From positions 4,358,395-4,422,394 of the forward strand of contig BFEA01000045.1 in NCBI GenBank assembly GCA_003427395.1: a stretch of 64,000 nucleotides of DNA, given 5' to 3'. Position 1 is the first letter of the stretch; the number at the start of each line of letters is the position of its first letter. The notes beneath the pieces are model-generated. The model saw only the letters and a list, made by a program, of their open reading frames with translations, ran no database searches and was not told the origin of the DNA. The DNA comes from Chara braunii (lineage: Eukaryota; Streptophyta; Charophyceae; Charales; Characeae). The translations under genes and the position numbers were made by a program. Shown in pieces: positions 1 through 9,801 of the stretch.

Positions 1-828
1 TTCCCGTTGGCCCATGTGTGGTAGAGTAGCAAAAATGGAAAATGTGACGAAATGGCGTGGCATTTATTTCACGGTCTATTTTTTTCTTCTTCATTTTTTT
101 GATATTTTTGCTGGAAAGATCACGGCCTAATCTACAGGATATCAAATTTTCAGATTTTTCTGCCAATTTTCTGAGCGCGAAAAATCGCCAAAGTTCGTGC
201 TTGAAAAATCTTGGACCGGAACCGCCTGCGCCTGCCGGTCGCCGCCCCCCTAAGAACCCGTTCCGTAAGGCCAGGAAAGTCCATTTTAGGCCGGCGGGGG
301 TAGTGGTGGCTTAAAGTTCACTGCTTGTGATACCCTCCGCCTCCCCCTGCATGTGCCCAAAACAGTGAACATGTTGCTTGCCTGTTCTATTCCTTACCTG
401 GCAATGCCTTGTAGTCAATAGGCATGTTTGTATGGCGGATTTGGGTTCTTGTTTTTTTGCATCCCGTGCTTGACGACTGGTAAGATGTGGCGATTTAACT
501 CTTTACTCTTGTAAAAGTGGCGTCTCGTGGAGCTTCCCCGCTTACCGCAACTTAGGCACATCTCCTCTTAAAACAAGCAGCACTTCAAGGCGAATTGTGT
601 CAGAGCAAATAGAGAATGAAGAGTGCAGATTGAGAACTCCGTTCAATATTTAGACCAACCGATCAAGTATTTTCAAGCTTGTTACAGATCTTTAACGGCG
701 AGGGTTATCGGCATTTTGCTTCGAGTATATGGGGAAAGGGAAAATGGGAAACGAAGGAACGTGCACTGACATGTAGGGGTGCCTCCATTGACAGGCAGGT
801 GTTGGGTGTGCACGTGCTGAATGTACAG
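1..828. other. No gene recognised; probable intron or upstream flank
   Basis: AT-rich non-repetitive sequence with only short open frames and no recognisable protein. It ends at an acceptor-like AG (827-828) that precedes the coiled-coil exon, so part of it may be an intron of that gene. That is inference from position only. Confidence 0.3.
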
Positions 829-1125
829 GAAAACGCTGATTCAGAAAAAATGGATGAGGACAGGGAAAGAATTGGGCAACTTGAGGAAAGGGCTCAAGCA
901 GCCGAGGAGAAGGCTGCCAGCCTCTCACATTCATTGATGGAATTACAAGCCAGACTAAAGGAGAATCTCTCAGGGTCATCTGAAGAGATCTTGAAGCTAA
1001 GTAGCGAGGTTGAGACCCTCCGTTTGAATCTGGCAGAGTGCATGAAAGTCATCGAGCTGAAGGACACTGAGGTGTTGAATTTGCAGAGTGCTCTTGGAGC
1101 CTTCTATGCCGAGCGAGATGCTCAG
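829..1125 (+). CDS. Probable internal exon of a golgin-like coiled-coil protein
   Basis: A 99-codon open stretch bounded by an acceptor-like AG at 827-828 and a donor-like CAG|GTATTT at 1125/1126, so it reads as a phase-0 internal exon. The open frame continues upstream to an ATG at 679, but that extension has no coiled-coil character. The translation is almost entirely heptad-like, rich in E, L, A, K and S. Its end (KDTEVLNLQSALG, then FYAERDAQ) resembles the 'nLQtALGqyYAE' segment that I associate with plant golgin candidates GC3/GC4 (GRIP-related ARF-binding, Golgi tethers). If so, the missing exons would encode the C-terminal ARF1-binding region. No matching neighbouring exon is visible, so this may be a fragment of a gene lying mostly to the left of the window or a captured exon. 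The family call rests on memory of one short motif; the coiled coil itself is clear. Confidence 0.45.
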
Positions 1126-1728
1126 GTATTTCTCTATGCCTAGTCGGACCGAATCTTCTGCGAAGTCTGTGCTTGTATCCCTCGGCTTCTTCACCTGAAG
1201 ATTCGTCCATGTTAGTTCATAGCCAGTCCTTGGAAGAGCTCTGACTGTGTCTCAGAGATGGAGTTGAACGGGTGGTTCGTGAACGTGAGGTGTAGGTGGG
1301 GTACCTGCCAGACCAGGCGTGGCAAAAAAGGCACGAAGCAACATCTTCTCTGTATTTCGCGGCTCCCCCGTCAAGCTCCCTGGATGACCTGATCTCACAA
1401 TGGCAGCGAACAGTTTCAAGTTTGATGTTCAGCTCATGCTTGGTCATAGTGCTTGGGAGAACCCCTGGAAAGGAAATGCAAACACAGAAATGCCAGTTGT
1501 TTTTCCACAACTAGAAATAGTTGTTTCTGAAGCTCGTGTTACGTCACAGTAAACATCCTGAGAAAAATTGTTGCAACCAAAGTTTTGTCCAGAGAATGAT
1601 TTGTATGACATGCTTCAGTCCTTTTCTTTTCAATGTTCCTCAAGTTCCATCGTTTGTTACTGTTTATATTTTGAAATCCCTACACTTACAAAAATCGCTA
1701 ACGTGAGAAATCTGCAATCTGGGCTGTC
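1126..1728. other. Presumed intron or flank; nothing recognised
   Basis: Directly follows the donor site at 1126. Only short unrelated open frames on both strands and no repeat structure noticed. Confidence 0.3.
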
Positions 1729-1915
1729 CCGGTCCTAGCAGCCCGACGGTTCGGTTTGTCACCCGACCTTAAGACTTTAAGATTGTGCGATGATCCAGCT
1801 CGTCCATGGTCCTACTGGCCCGACGGTTCAGATCGTCGCGCAATCTTAAAATTTTAAGATCGCACGACGATCTGGGCCGTTGCCGGGTACCAGTTGGCCA
1901 ACGGCCCAGATTAAA
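1729..1915. repeat. Inverted-repeat element with a 46-bp near-perfect palindrome
   Basis: The core at 1843-1860 is a perfect 18-bp palindrome (ATCTTAAAATTTTAAGAT). It lies inside a near-perfect 46-bp palindrome (1829-1874) with arms of the type CAGATCGTCG...CGACGATCTG. Outside it, weaker arms (ctactggcccgacgg on the left, ccgttgccgggtaccag on the right) extend the symmetry. A diverged second version of the motif (ccttaagactttaagattg) lies just upstream at about 1768-1788. The structure fits a foldback/MITE-like element, but no target duplication was identified. Confidence 0.55.
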
Positions 1916-2276
1916 AGTTTGCATCACAACCGAAGTTAGGGCTGCCAGGCATGGGGAGAAACACGTTCCAGGGCGCAGCGGTTCGGCCCCCGTGCGTATC
2001 TTTGGCGGCGCACGGAGCCGGTGTGTAGCGAAAGAGACAACGCGCACTCACTGCTCCCCGCCCGCTCGCTCGAACAAGCACATGCACAAACACACGCACA
2101 CGCACATGCACATGCACATGCACGCACGCACGCAAATGCATCATGGACAGACTGTCGGGGTTCAACCTCCTGATGAGTTGGTGAAAGTCCAACGAAACAG
2201 TTTGGCACAGTGGGGCTTTTTTTGGGGGGTTTACACAAACACACGAACTGTGGGTGGGTGGGTGTGTGCGCGTGCG

Positions 2277-2279
<3 letters not shown>
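1916..2279. other. Non-coding stretch with a CA-rich tract
   Basis: Contains a CA/GCACA-rich low-complexity segment at about 2079-2137, then sequence with no recognisable gene. The open frames here are read-through of low-complexity DNA. Confidence 0.4.

Positions 2280-2356
<77 letters not shown>
2280..2356. repeat. (GA)n microsatellite
   Basis: About 38 uninterrupted GA dinucleotides. It abuts, and appears to replace, the first part of the LTR fragment that follows. Confidence 0.95.
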
Positions 2357-2358
<2 letters not shown>

Positions 2359-2680
2359 CACAAGTGACAATGTTGGAAAAGTCTCATCAACATCAAAAAT
2401 GAACCAATGTCGAATCCCTATCTGGTGCTCAGCGCCCAGACTACAAATGGCAGATCCTATCTAGCCTATCTGCAATGCCGCTGGTGACGTCAACAGCTTC
2501 CCGAAGTTTGAGCAGATTTTGGCCAATGCCGTTCGCATCGAGCACCAGGTATGTCCCTCACTTCACTCACAACCTCGATCCTCCACACAGATGCCACATG
2601 CACCTGAAGACCACCATACGCCCCATCCAGCAATGCGCAGGTCAGCTTGGCTATGGCTGCCTGCTTCTTTTGTGTATGTA
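2357..2680 (-). mobile_element. Truncated LTR fragment, A family
   Basis: Closely matches the interior of the LTR at 2683-3566: the same 'ctcacaagtgacaatgttgg' start, the same segment ending in caccaggtatgtccctc, and the same following A-family text up to 'gctgcctgcttctt'. It stops where the complete LTR begins, so the A element seems to have inserted into, or beside, an older copy of its own LTR. The orientation is given as for element A. Confidence 0.7.
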
Positions 2681-2682
2681 TG

Positions 2683-3566
2683 TGCAAGGAAAATGAGCGA
2701 TAGCGAATTCGAGAAACCAAGCAGCATCATACACATGAAACCAGATAGTCTTGACCTCTAACCAGAAGCAGAATTGCAACTCGAGTTCCAGCAAAAGCTC
2801 ACAAGTGACAATGTTGGAATAATCTCATCATCATCAACAATGAACCAATGTTGAATCCCTATCTGGTGCTCGGCGCCCAGACTACAAATGGCAGATCCTA
2901 TCTAGCCTATCTACAATGCTGCTGGTGAAGTCAACAGTTTCCCGAAGTTTGAGCAGATCTTGGCCAATGCCGTTCGCATTGAGCACCAGGTATGTCCCTC
3001 ACTTCCTTCACACAGATGCACCCGAAGACCACCATGCGCCCCATCCAGCAATGCGCAGGCCAGCTCGGCTATGGCTGCCTGCTTCTTCGCTGCTCGCCCA
3101 TGAGCGCATAGGCACTTGCTTCAGCAGGCACGGCAGCGCTTGCGCATAAGTAGCGAGTGCCTGAATGTCTTGCCAGCAGCCAGGCCGTTTCCTTATGGAT
3201 GGTGGCTGCCACTCGTGGGCTGCCTGGCTGGCCTGGGCCTCTCCAAGGAAGCTTCCGGTAGGTCCCAAGTGGCTGAGCCGCTGTACCAGGGCCTGGGGAG
3301 GTTACCCATGTCCAACTGCCAAGAAGCCTGTGTTCAGTTCATGCCATGTGCCTAGCCCAGGGCCTGCGTCAGATACATTTGGGAAAAGGCAGGCAGGGCC
3401 TGGGCTCACTCAACCAACTGATGCAGCGCAACTTCCTCAATTTCCCCGTTTGCAACCAACGCCAAATATAGGCCTCCCATCATTTGGCAGGCCCGCCTTC
3501 ACTTATGGCGGCCATGCATGCTGAAGACAGGGTGCAGTACGGCTCTCCGAGGACAAGGGCCTTGCA
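2683..3566 (-). mobile_element. 3' LTR of minus-strand chromovirus A
   Basis: About 884 bp, bounded by TG (TGCAAGG) at the low-coordinate end and CA (CCTTGCA) at the high end, i.e. TG...CA on either strand. Immediately above it, on the minus strand, is a purine-rich tract (3567-3581, GTATGGAGGAGGGAG) as expected of a polypurine primer, and then the C-terminal end of an integrase gene. Of the five A-family LTRs in the window it is most like the one at 22834-23653, with long shared runs such as 'gcctagcccagggcctg', which suggests these are the two ends of one element. The plus strand of the LTR contains an open stretch beginning MSDSEF; see findings. Confidence 0.75.
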
Positions 3567-3971
3567 CTCCCTCCTCCATACTTCGATAGTTCCTCTGAGA
3601 AGTTCAATCAATCTGGCACTTTCCTTTCTGCAGTAACTTCTCATAGTGAGCGAAAACCTGTGGAGCGGTCTGCATCAGTTCCTCCCTTGTAAATCATCTG
3701 TCCTCCTTTGCATCAGCGTGATGTCTGAACCGAACTCGATACTGCAGCTTTGGCTTCGGAGGACGGCCCCTGCCTGTCGGTTTTGGAACCGGCATTTCCC
3801 TGTTGTCAACAATGTCATCGATGTCGACCTCTCCATCCATGGTTGGGGGTAGCATTTATTGACGAGAAGGAAACTGGTCAGTTTCTTTGAAAGGTGCAAG
3901 TTTGGCGGCGTGAAAAACAGGGTAGGTGCGGAGGTGACCAGGGATTCGGATAACGTAGGATGGTCCATCAG
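3567..3971 (-). pseudogene. pol: Integrase C-terminus and chromodomain-like tail of element A (distal part)
   Basis: Read on the minus strand this encodes the end of a Ty3/gypsy integrase: residues like PSYVIRIPGHLRTYPVFH (the segment after the GPF/GPY region), then an acidic linker, then a chromodomain-like stretch (LQYRVRFRHHADAKEDR followed by FTREELMQTAPQVFAHYE). The same stretch is present in element C near 25080-25250. It is cut at 3971 by the insertion of element B and resumes at 13791; ATCAG is present on both sides. There are in-frame stops and a frame change, so this is a dead copy. The chromodomain assignment comes from position and pattern: aromatic residues and a final amphipathic helix. 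Confidence 0.75.
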
Positions 3972-6127
3972 TGTGGCATACTGCGTAGCCACACGGGGCC
4001 CTGCAGGGCCCGTCCCGGACATTCAGCCTAAAAGCCTAAAACTTAGGGCTTACAGGCCCCGCTCGTTTCAGCCTGGATGCTGAAAAACGAGGGCCTGCAG
4101 GCCCTACCCCGTTTCAGCCTATTTCTGGGTCTTTACAGACCCAGAGTTTTCAGCCTGAAACTTAGGGCCATTTTCAGGCCCTCATTGTTTCGACCTGCCC
4201 CTAAGACTCAGGCACGTAAACAGGGATGTGGAACAGGCCAGAAATAGCCTGTTCCTCACGAGTTTGAGCAGGAGCTGCAGCTGCAGCCCCTGCCTCCCTT
4301 CACCAGGCTCAGGAGGCACACCCGTAGTACATAGGAAGTTCCCATGCACTTCACGGGTAGGTAGTGTCAGTAGGCAGTGGTAGTCTTCAGGATTTCGGCC
4401 GCAGCACTCAGGAGGAGCGCTGCAGTAGTCTTCAGCGCTAGGCAGTAGGGAGCGCTGCAGTAGTCTTCAGCGCTAGGCAGTAGGTATTAGCGCTAGCTGT
4501 AGTCTTCGNCGCTGGGCGCCATAGCTGTAGCTGTAGTCTTCAGCGCTGGGCGCTGGTAGGTNGTAGATCGNANNNNGNGNGNGAGANNGNCTGGCGGAGG
4601 CCAGNGNTACTTACCTGTGGCGCCATCGCTCCAGCTCCATCTTCGTGGTACCTGCATCAAGGCGCCAACTTCACAGGTTAGTACTGGACACAGAGAGAGA
4701 GAGTTCTTCTTCTTCCTCTTCTAAGTCCACCTTCTCTTCTCACCCTCTCGCCACCTGACTTCTCAGACTACGACAGAGAGAGACAGAGTTGTGACTTGAG
4801 ACACATTGGATCCAGACTTGACATTTGGGATTCAGACATTCCGACGAGGGACTATTTGGGCTTGTGCCGAAGACTTGGTGTTGACGACATTCCCATCTTC
4901 CCCCTCCTCTTCGTCTATCCCCTTCCTCTTCGTCTGTGTATGGTATGGGCAGGCGCAGTCGTCCTGTGTGAAGCGCCAGGCCCATTTCACACCATGTAAC
5001 GATGATGATGATGTATGTTCAGGACTGCATTACAACATTGATTGTTCTGATCACTGGTATCTAAGTCTTCCGTTGTGCTATTGCGAGGATCAGTGTCCTC
5101 GGTAGGCCTACTGGGCCCTGTCTGCCGCCTTACCCGCCCTAAGTGAAGGCGGAGGTGCCCGCCCTTAGTGAAGGCGGGCCTGGCTTTTTGCAAGAGGCCC
5201 TCGACTGTCAATTTCATATTTGGGGTCCAGGCAGTTGCGACGCGCCAGTTGGTTGAAAGAAACACAGGCAGAGTACCGAAGACATTTCCACGGCCTACCG
5301 GTCCTTTCCAAAGAATGCAGGCCCTGGGCGTGATTCGCAGCCTCATACACAGACAGTTGGGCGCCCAACCGAACGAGGCCCAGCAGCCCAGTAGCTGCTG
5401 CATCCAGACAGCATCCTGGGGCCTTCCGAAAGCTGCTGGGCCCAGGCCAGCCCAGCCAGGCTGCAAGAGCTGGCCAGCTCTTTTCCATAAAGGAAAGAGC
5501 CTTGGCCAGGCAGCCTCATTCAGGCACTCGCATGCTGGCGGCAGCGCTGCTAGAGCAGATGCTCATGGGCTGCTGCTAGCACTGGGAGGCGAGGTGCAGC
5601 ACGTGCGGTCGTGCAGAGGAGGAGGGCACTGCTAAGGGCAGCGCCATAGCCCAGCCACCATAGCTGGTGGGCTTGGACTACAGTGAAGCGCAGGGGTGGT
5701 CTTCGGGTGTCAGAGAGGACAGGTGTGGGTGAAGTCAGGGNATAGGTGAAGGATGATGATGATGATGATGATGTGAGGGCACGTACCTTGTATTGGCGAT
5801 GGTCTGCATGGGCGGCATCTTCAAGTACTTCGGCCTGCTGCTGATGTCAACAGTTGCATTGTCTTTTTGTAGTCTGTAGTAGCTGTGTAGAAGTAGGCTG
5901 GGCGCTGAGCGCCAAGTGTGAGTGTAAGGGAACTGGACTCTTGTGTTGAGAGGAGAGAGTGTGCTCTCCACGGACATTGGTTTTCAGTGCTACGAAACTC
6001 CATTGGTGCAATGTGATGGTGTGATCTGGGTTTGTCATCTCGCTCTTGCTTATTTTCCTTCCACTATCTTATACTTCGTATTGAAAGGTCGGTTCTTGTT
6101 CTGGTCTGCACGTTACAGTATGCAACA
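3972..6127 (+). repeat. 5' LTR of element B (interrupted)
   Basis: Starts TGTGGCATACTG and ends TGCAACA, matching the 1140-bp 3' LTR. It is longer because it contains a 982-bp solo LTR (5082-6063) and a local duplication of about 37 bp around 4440-4490. Runs of N lie between 4509 and 4610. A perfect palindrome GGGCCCTGCAGGGCCC lies 24 bases from its start. Confidence 0.93.
5082..6063 (+). mobile_element. Solo LTR of the A family nested in the LTR of B
   Basis: 982 bp starting TGCGAGG and ending CTTCCA, flanked by CTAT on both sides (5078-5081 and 6064-6067). The 3' LTR of B has an uninterrupted GCTATCTTATA at this point, so the insertion site is defined exactly. Its sequence is a diverged reverse complement of the minus-strand LTRs at 2683, 18286, 22834 and 24096. 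It shares the 'taagtgaaggcggg' block, the splice-donor-like segment and the 'gacattggtt' block. It contains a (GAT)7 run at about 5753-5773. Confidence 0.85.
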
Positions 6128-6130
6128 GTT

Positions 6131-6142
6131 TGGTATCGGAGC
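6131..6142 (+). promoter_or_regulatory. Primer binding site, initiator tRNA-Met type
   Basis: TGGTATCGGAGC three bases after the LTR end. It differs at one position from TGGTATCAGAGC, the standard plant primer site complementary to the 3' end of tRNA-iMet. Confidence 0.9.
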
Positions 6143-6935
6143 GGACCTCTCATTCAGAGGACCCGCTCAATCAAGTAGCCAGCTTGCGATCTATTGATCA
6201 CTCATTAGTAACGCAAGTAGGACTTAGTCAAATCTCTGAAATTTTTTTTCTCGCAACAACTATCTGAAATTTCTGATATTCGCATTTTCGTTCTATCTGA
6301 AAATTTCTGATATTAGTTGTTCGTTTTTACGTGACAAATATCTGAAATTTTCTGATAAATCGCATTTCGTTTTGTCTGAAAATTCCCGATAGTAGCAATT
6401 CGTTTCTCTGATAATTCGCATACATAGCTGAAATTTCTGAAGTTAGTATTTTCGTTCTCTAGGCATATTGGGATAACGATAGAAGTGGTCATATTCTCGG
6501 AAACTGGAATTATTCTTTTCTGAAAATCGCATTTCCATTCTATCTCGCAAATTTTTTTGAAAACCGAATCGTGCGAAGCCTACCAATATTGCGTTAGGCA
6601 TATTCGGAGGTTGCTATATTCTCAGAAACTGGATTTCGTTCTTTTCTGAAAATCGCATCGTTACTCCATTTCGCAATTTTTTTTTTTTCAAGATCGCAGT
6701 TTGTAAAAACCAAAACTTTGCTGCACCTAGCCTAAATCTCGTTCATAATACTCTTCTGACATATCCTACTCATCATAAATTGACAGATATATATATAAAA
6801 AAAAAAAGGAAGTACTCTTTTATTTTTATTTTTTTATTTTATCTGTTGATTAGGGTCGGAGGAAAGTATTGTTGGGTTGGTTACCTACCTACGTTTTCCC
6901 TCCCATCCACCCCTTGCATGCATCCCGGTTCGGTA
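6143..6935 (+). repeat. AT-rich untranslated leader of B with internal repeats
   Basis: No coding. From about 6230 to 6440 a 40-50 bp imperfect unit built around 'ctgaaaatttctgatatt' recurs. A longer unit of about 95 bp occurs twice (6463-6558 and 6597-6690, both starting 'ggcatatt' and containing 'ttttctgaaaatcgcat'). Confidence 0.7.
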
Positions 6936-7193
6936 CAGTGCCACGTCAGCAGTGCCAGATCAGCAGTGCCACGTCAGCAGTCCCACGTCACAGTGCCAGA
7001 TCAGCAGTGCCAGGTCACAATGCCACGTCAGACACAGTGCCACATAAGCAGTGCCACATCAGCAGTGCCACGTCAGACAGTGCCACGTAAGCAGTGCCAC
7101 ATCAGCAGTGCCACGTCATACATAGTGCCACGTAAGCAGTGCCACATCAGCAGGGTCAGACACAGTGCCACATCAGACAAAGTGCCACGTCAG
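6936..7193 (+). repeat. Minisatellite of CAGTGCCACGTCAG units in the leader of B
   Basis: About 17 short units (10-20 bp) of the form agtgccac(g/a)tcagc lie end to end immediately before the gag ATG. Seven contain CCACGTCA, the reverse of TGACGTGG, the core bound by plant bZIP factors. A promoter or enhancer role is inference. Confidence 0.85.
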
Positions 7194-7197
7194 CAAC

Positions 7198-8800
7198 ATG
7201 ACGGGGCTGCCAGGGCAACTGCCCAACGAGTCCCTTGCCGCCTACAAGCAGCGTTTCCACGCTCAGATTGAGGCTGAGGAACAACGCGTGTTGGCAGCCG
7301 AGGCTGCCCGCGTACAGGCTGAAGAGGCAGTAGAAGCAGAACAGCTGCGGCAGGCCGATGCAGACGCAGATGCCCAGGCTCGCCGCAAGGAAGCTTAGGA
7401 TCTGCTGCAGCGGCATGAAGCCAACAGCATCGACAGACTCAAGTACTGGAATTTTGAACCGAACGGCGACGAGGCAACACCGGAAGAGAAGCACAAGGAG
7501 TTCCTCTCCAAACTCGTGACGCGGTTGTTGTATGCTTGCAACTACCAACGGTCAGAGTTGGAGAGACAGTACCGGGACCTGACACAACAACATCAGGAGT
7601 TGGCGACGCTCCGCCGCACAGTGCAGGGCCACGAGGATGCAACTCGGGCACTCAATGCCCGATTGTTGGACCTGGAACAGGCTGTACCAGGACCAGGTGC
7701 TGGGGCTTCCAGCAGTGCACCCTCTAGCCGCCAACAGGAGGACCTCGTTGACCACGTAGTGGCAATGCTCGGCGACATCAGCACTTTCGCTGCGCCAACC
7801 ACCACCATCAGCAGTCAGCTGCATACATTGAAGACCGAGGTCCAGCAGCTACAGACGACGAACGCAAATGGCAACCCGAAGATGTATAAGATGCCAACGT
7901 TCACTCTGGAGAGGTTCGACGACTACACGCAGCAGGATCCGGTCCTCTGGTGGGAAGCATTTACAACGCAACTCAAGATTCTGCCCGTAGACAAGCATGC
8001 ATACATCGGCGCCATGTTCCTGAACCTCCCACGGCGAATGCCAGACCTGGTTGACCCACCTGGCAACCTCCCACGGCGTCAACATACCAGACTTGAAGGA
8101 CGTAATCACATGGGAGGAACTGACACGACTGTGGAAGAAGCGGCTCATGGTCGACGACGCGCCAGCACTCGCCATCAACCGACTGTTCACCATGTCACAG
8201 GGCAAGACAGCAACACGGGACTGGCTCACGGAGTGGTAGAAGATTGCGGCTGTGCCCAATCTGAACTTACCATTCGAGCATCTACGCCGTGAGTTCTACA
8301 ACAGGTCCTGTGCTGCATTGAGCGAGGCTCTTGGTGATCGCGAGCAGTACTCAACCTTCGCGGAGATCATTGACAAAGCGAGGGAGATCATCAAGACCAA
8401 CAGGTCAGCTGCACACGAGAAATCAACATCATGGCAGCCGACCTATGTGGAGAAGGTACGAACTGGTCCGAGACAGCAGCACTTCGCTGCAGTCCAGCAG
8501 GACAGTGGAGATAACCCAGCAGCCACTCCAACATCAATTGATGGAGATCAGGTGGCTGCTGTCCAGCCGCGAAGCACCAACAAGTCCCGCAACAATGGGA
8601 AGGCGAAATCCGCATCGCAGGTCGGAAATGGACAGCCAGGACAGTTTCCATGGTTCAAGTTTGGCTTGACCGAGGCGGAGTACAAGGTCCGCGGCCGCTG
8701 CGGCAACTGCTATTGGTGCAACAGCACCAAGCACAAGACCTCCCTGTGCCAAGATCAGGGCAAGGAGGATATGCGACCCCGCCTCAGCTCGGGAAACTGA
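7198..8800 (+). pseudogene. gag: gag of element B
   Basis: Starts MTGLPGQLPNES, five bases after the minisatellite. The first third is a coiled-coil region rich in E, A and Q; the middle has the retrotransposon gag core (FTLERFDDYTQQDPVLWWEA, then LTRLWKKRL and LREFYN-type helices); the end is basic with a zinc-knuckle-like cluster CGNCYWCNSTKHKTSLC at about 8698-8750. It assembles the particle and binds RNA. Two in-frame TAG codons (7396-7398 and 8237-8239) sit where glutamine would be plausible, and a single-base frame change near 8045 separates the two halves, so this copy is broken. It ends in SGN-stop at 8798-8800, where the -1 frame leads into pol. Confidence 0.88.
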
Positions 8801-8831
8801 GCTCCGNGGAAGGTGAGGCGACTCCACCTTC
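8791..8831 (+). promoter_or_regulatory. Candidate -1 ribosomal frameshift site between gag and pol
   Basis: G GGA AAC (8791-8797) is in the gag frame, directly before the gag stop TGA. It matches the slippery pattern X XXY YYZ, and the next open frame (protease) is in the -1 frame. Eleven bases further a 7-bp stem (GAAGGTG 8809-8815, CACCTTC 8825-8831) with a 9-base loop follows. Confidence 0.6.
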
Positions 8832-9801
8832 TACTCCGCCAGATTNGGCCGCCTTGCTAGCGGCCTCCTGCACATCTGGGGAGGATGCGAATGTCGCAAG
8901 TCCTCGGTACACTTACGAGGACTATGCTGTCCACTTGGTTCCACCGCTGGACCAACCGCTCCACGTGCAACAATCCAGCGCATGCACGGTTTCATCACCA
9001 TCGGCAACCGATTCGGCAGCTTCGCCGCAATCTATTGCCGAGGATTCGACGTCATGGTCAAGACTTGAAGAGCTCGACCCATTGACGTTCACGGACTTCC
9101 AGTGGATGCCCGTTCCCTCGACCGGACGATTGCCAAAACCGCATTGCAACGTGCTTATGGCACAATTGCGGGACTACTTCCACACTGCAGAACCAGCTCC
9201 GTTGATGGATGCCGGAGCAGAGGTTGTCGACCTTCTCGCGTACATCGCAAAGATCGACCGCGAGTTCAAGACGCAACGGTACGACGACATCGACGCACCA
9301 TTGCTGTACATACGCATTCAGATCGGAGAGGCGACCTGCAGTGCCTTGATCGATTGCGGAGCAACTCGCAACTACATCAGCCAGGACTTCATGGTATGCG
9401 CCAGCCTTGGCCCACGTGTCCGGAGGAAGTCCCAACCTACGCAAGTCACGTTGGCAGACGGTCATACGCACAAGTCAATTGACCGGTGCATTGACGCCGT
9501 CCCCGTGTACTTTGCCCCTCATGCAAATGAGGCGGTGTCCTTCAATATTCTGGACACCAAATTTGACATGATATTGGGCATGTCATGGCTGCGAAGCGAG
9601 GATCACCCGGTGAACTTCTTCAAACGCACCGTTCACATTCGTGATCGGAACAGAGTATTAGTTCCATGCACGGTGCCCCTTCCTCATCCTTCGATCAACT
9701 GCCACGTGGTATCCGCCGCAAGCATGCGAGCTTCCATCATCAGAGACGACATCGAGGAGATGGGGGTGTGTTTTCTCCGCGCGGTTGCATCTACCGAATG
9801 A
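8801..9801 (+). pseudogene. pol: Protease-containing N-terminal part of the B polyprotein
   Basis: Open in the -1 frame relative to gag (open from 8650). After a Ser/Pro/Thr-rich linker comes the retropepsin fold: IRIQIGEATCSALIDCGAT (9321-9366), then NYISQDF, ending with the second hallmark NILDTKFDMILGMSWL (about 9544-9591). The catalytic triplet reads D-C-G rather than the usual D-S/T-G. It matures Gag and Pol by cleavage. The segment that normally links protease to RT (about 60-100 residues) is largely missing: the frame closes at 9801 while the RT frame starts near 9766, so an internal deletion with a frame change lies at about 9765-9790. Confidence 0.85.

Noticed and set aside
2282-2360. 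Arg-Glu repeat proteins read across the (GA)n tracts at 2.28, 30.1, 49.06 and 54.2 kb
   Set aside because: Open frames in dinucleotide repeats are unavoidable; no flanking domain.
5168-5635. 155-codon frame inside the solo LTR
   Set aside because: It is LTR sequence found on the other strand of four further copies where the frame is not kept.
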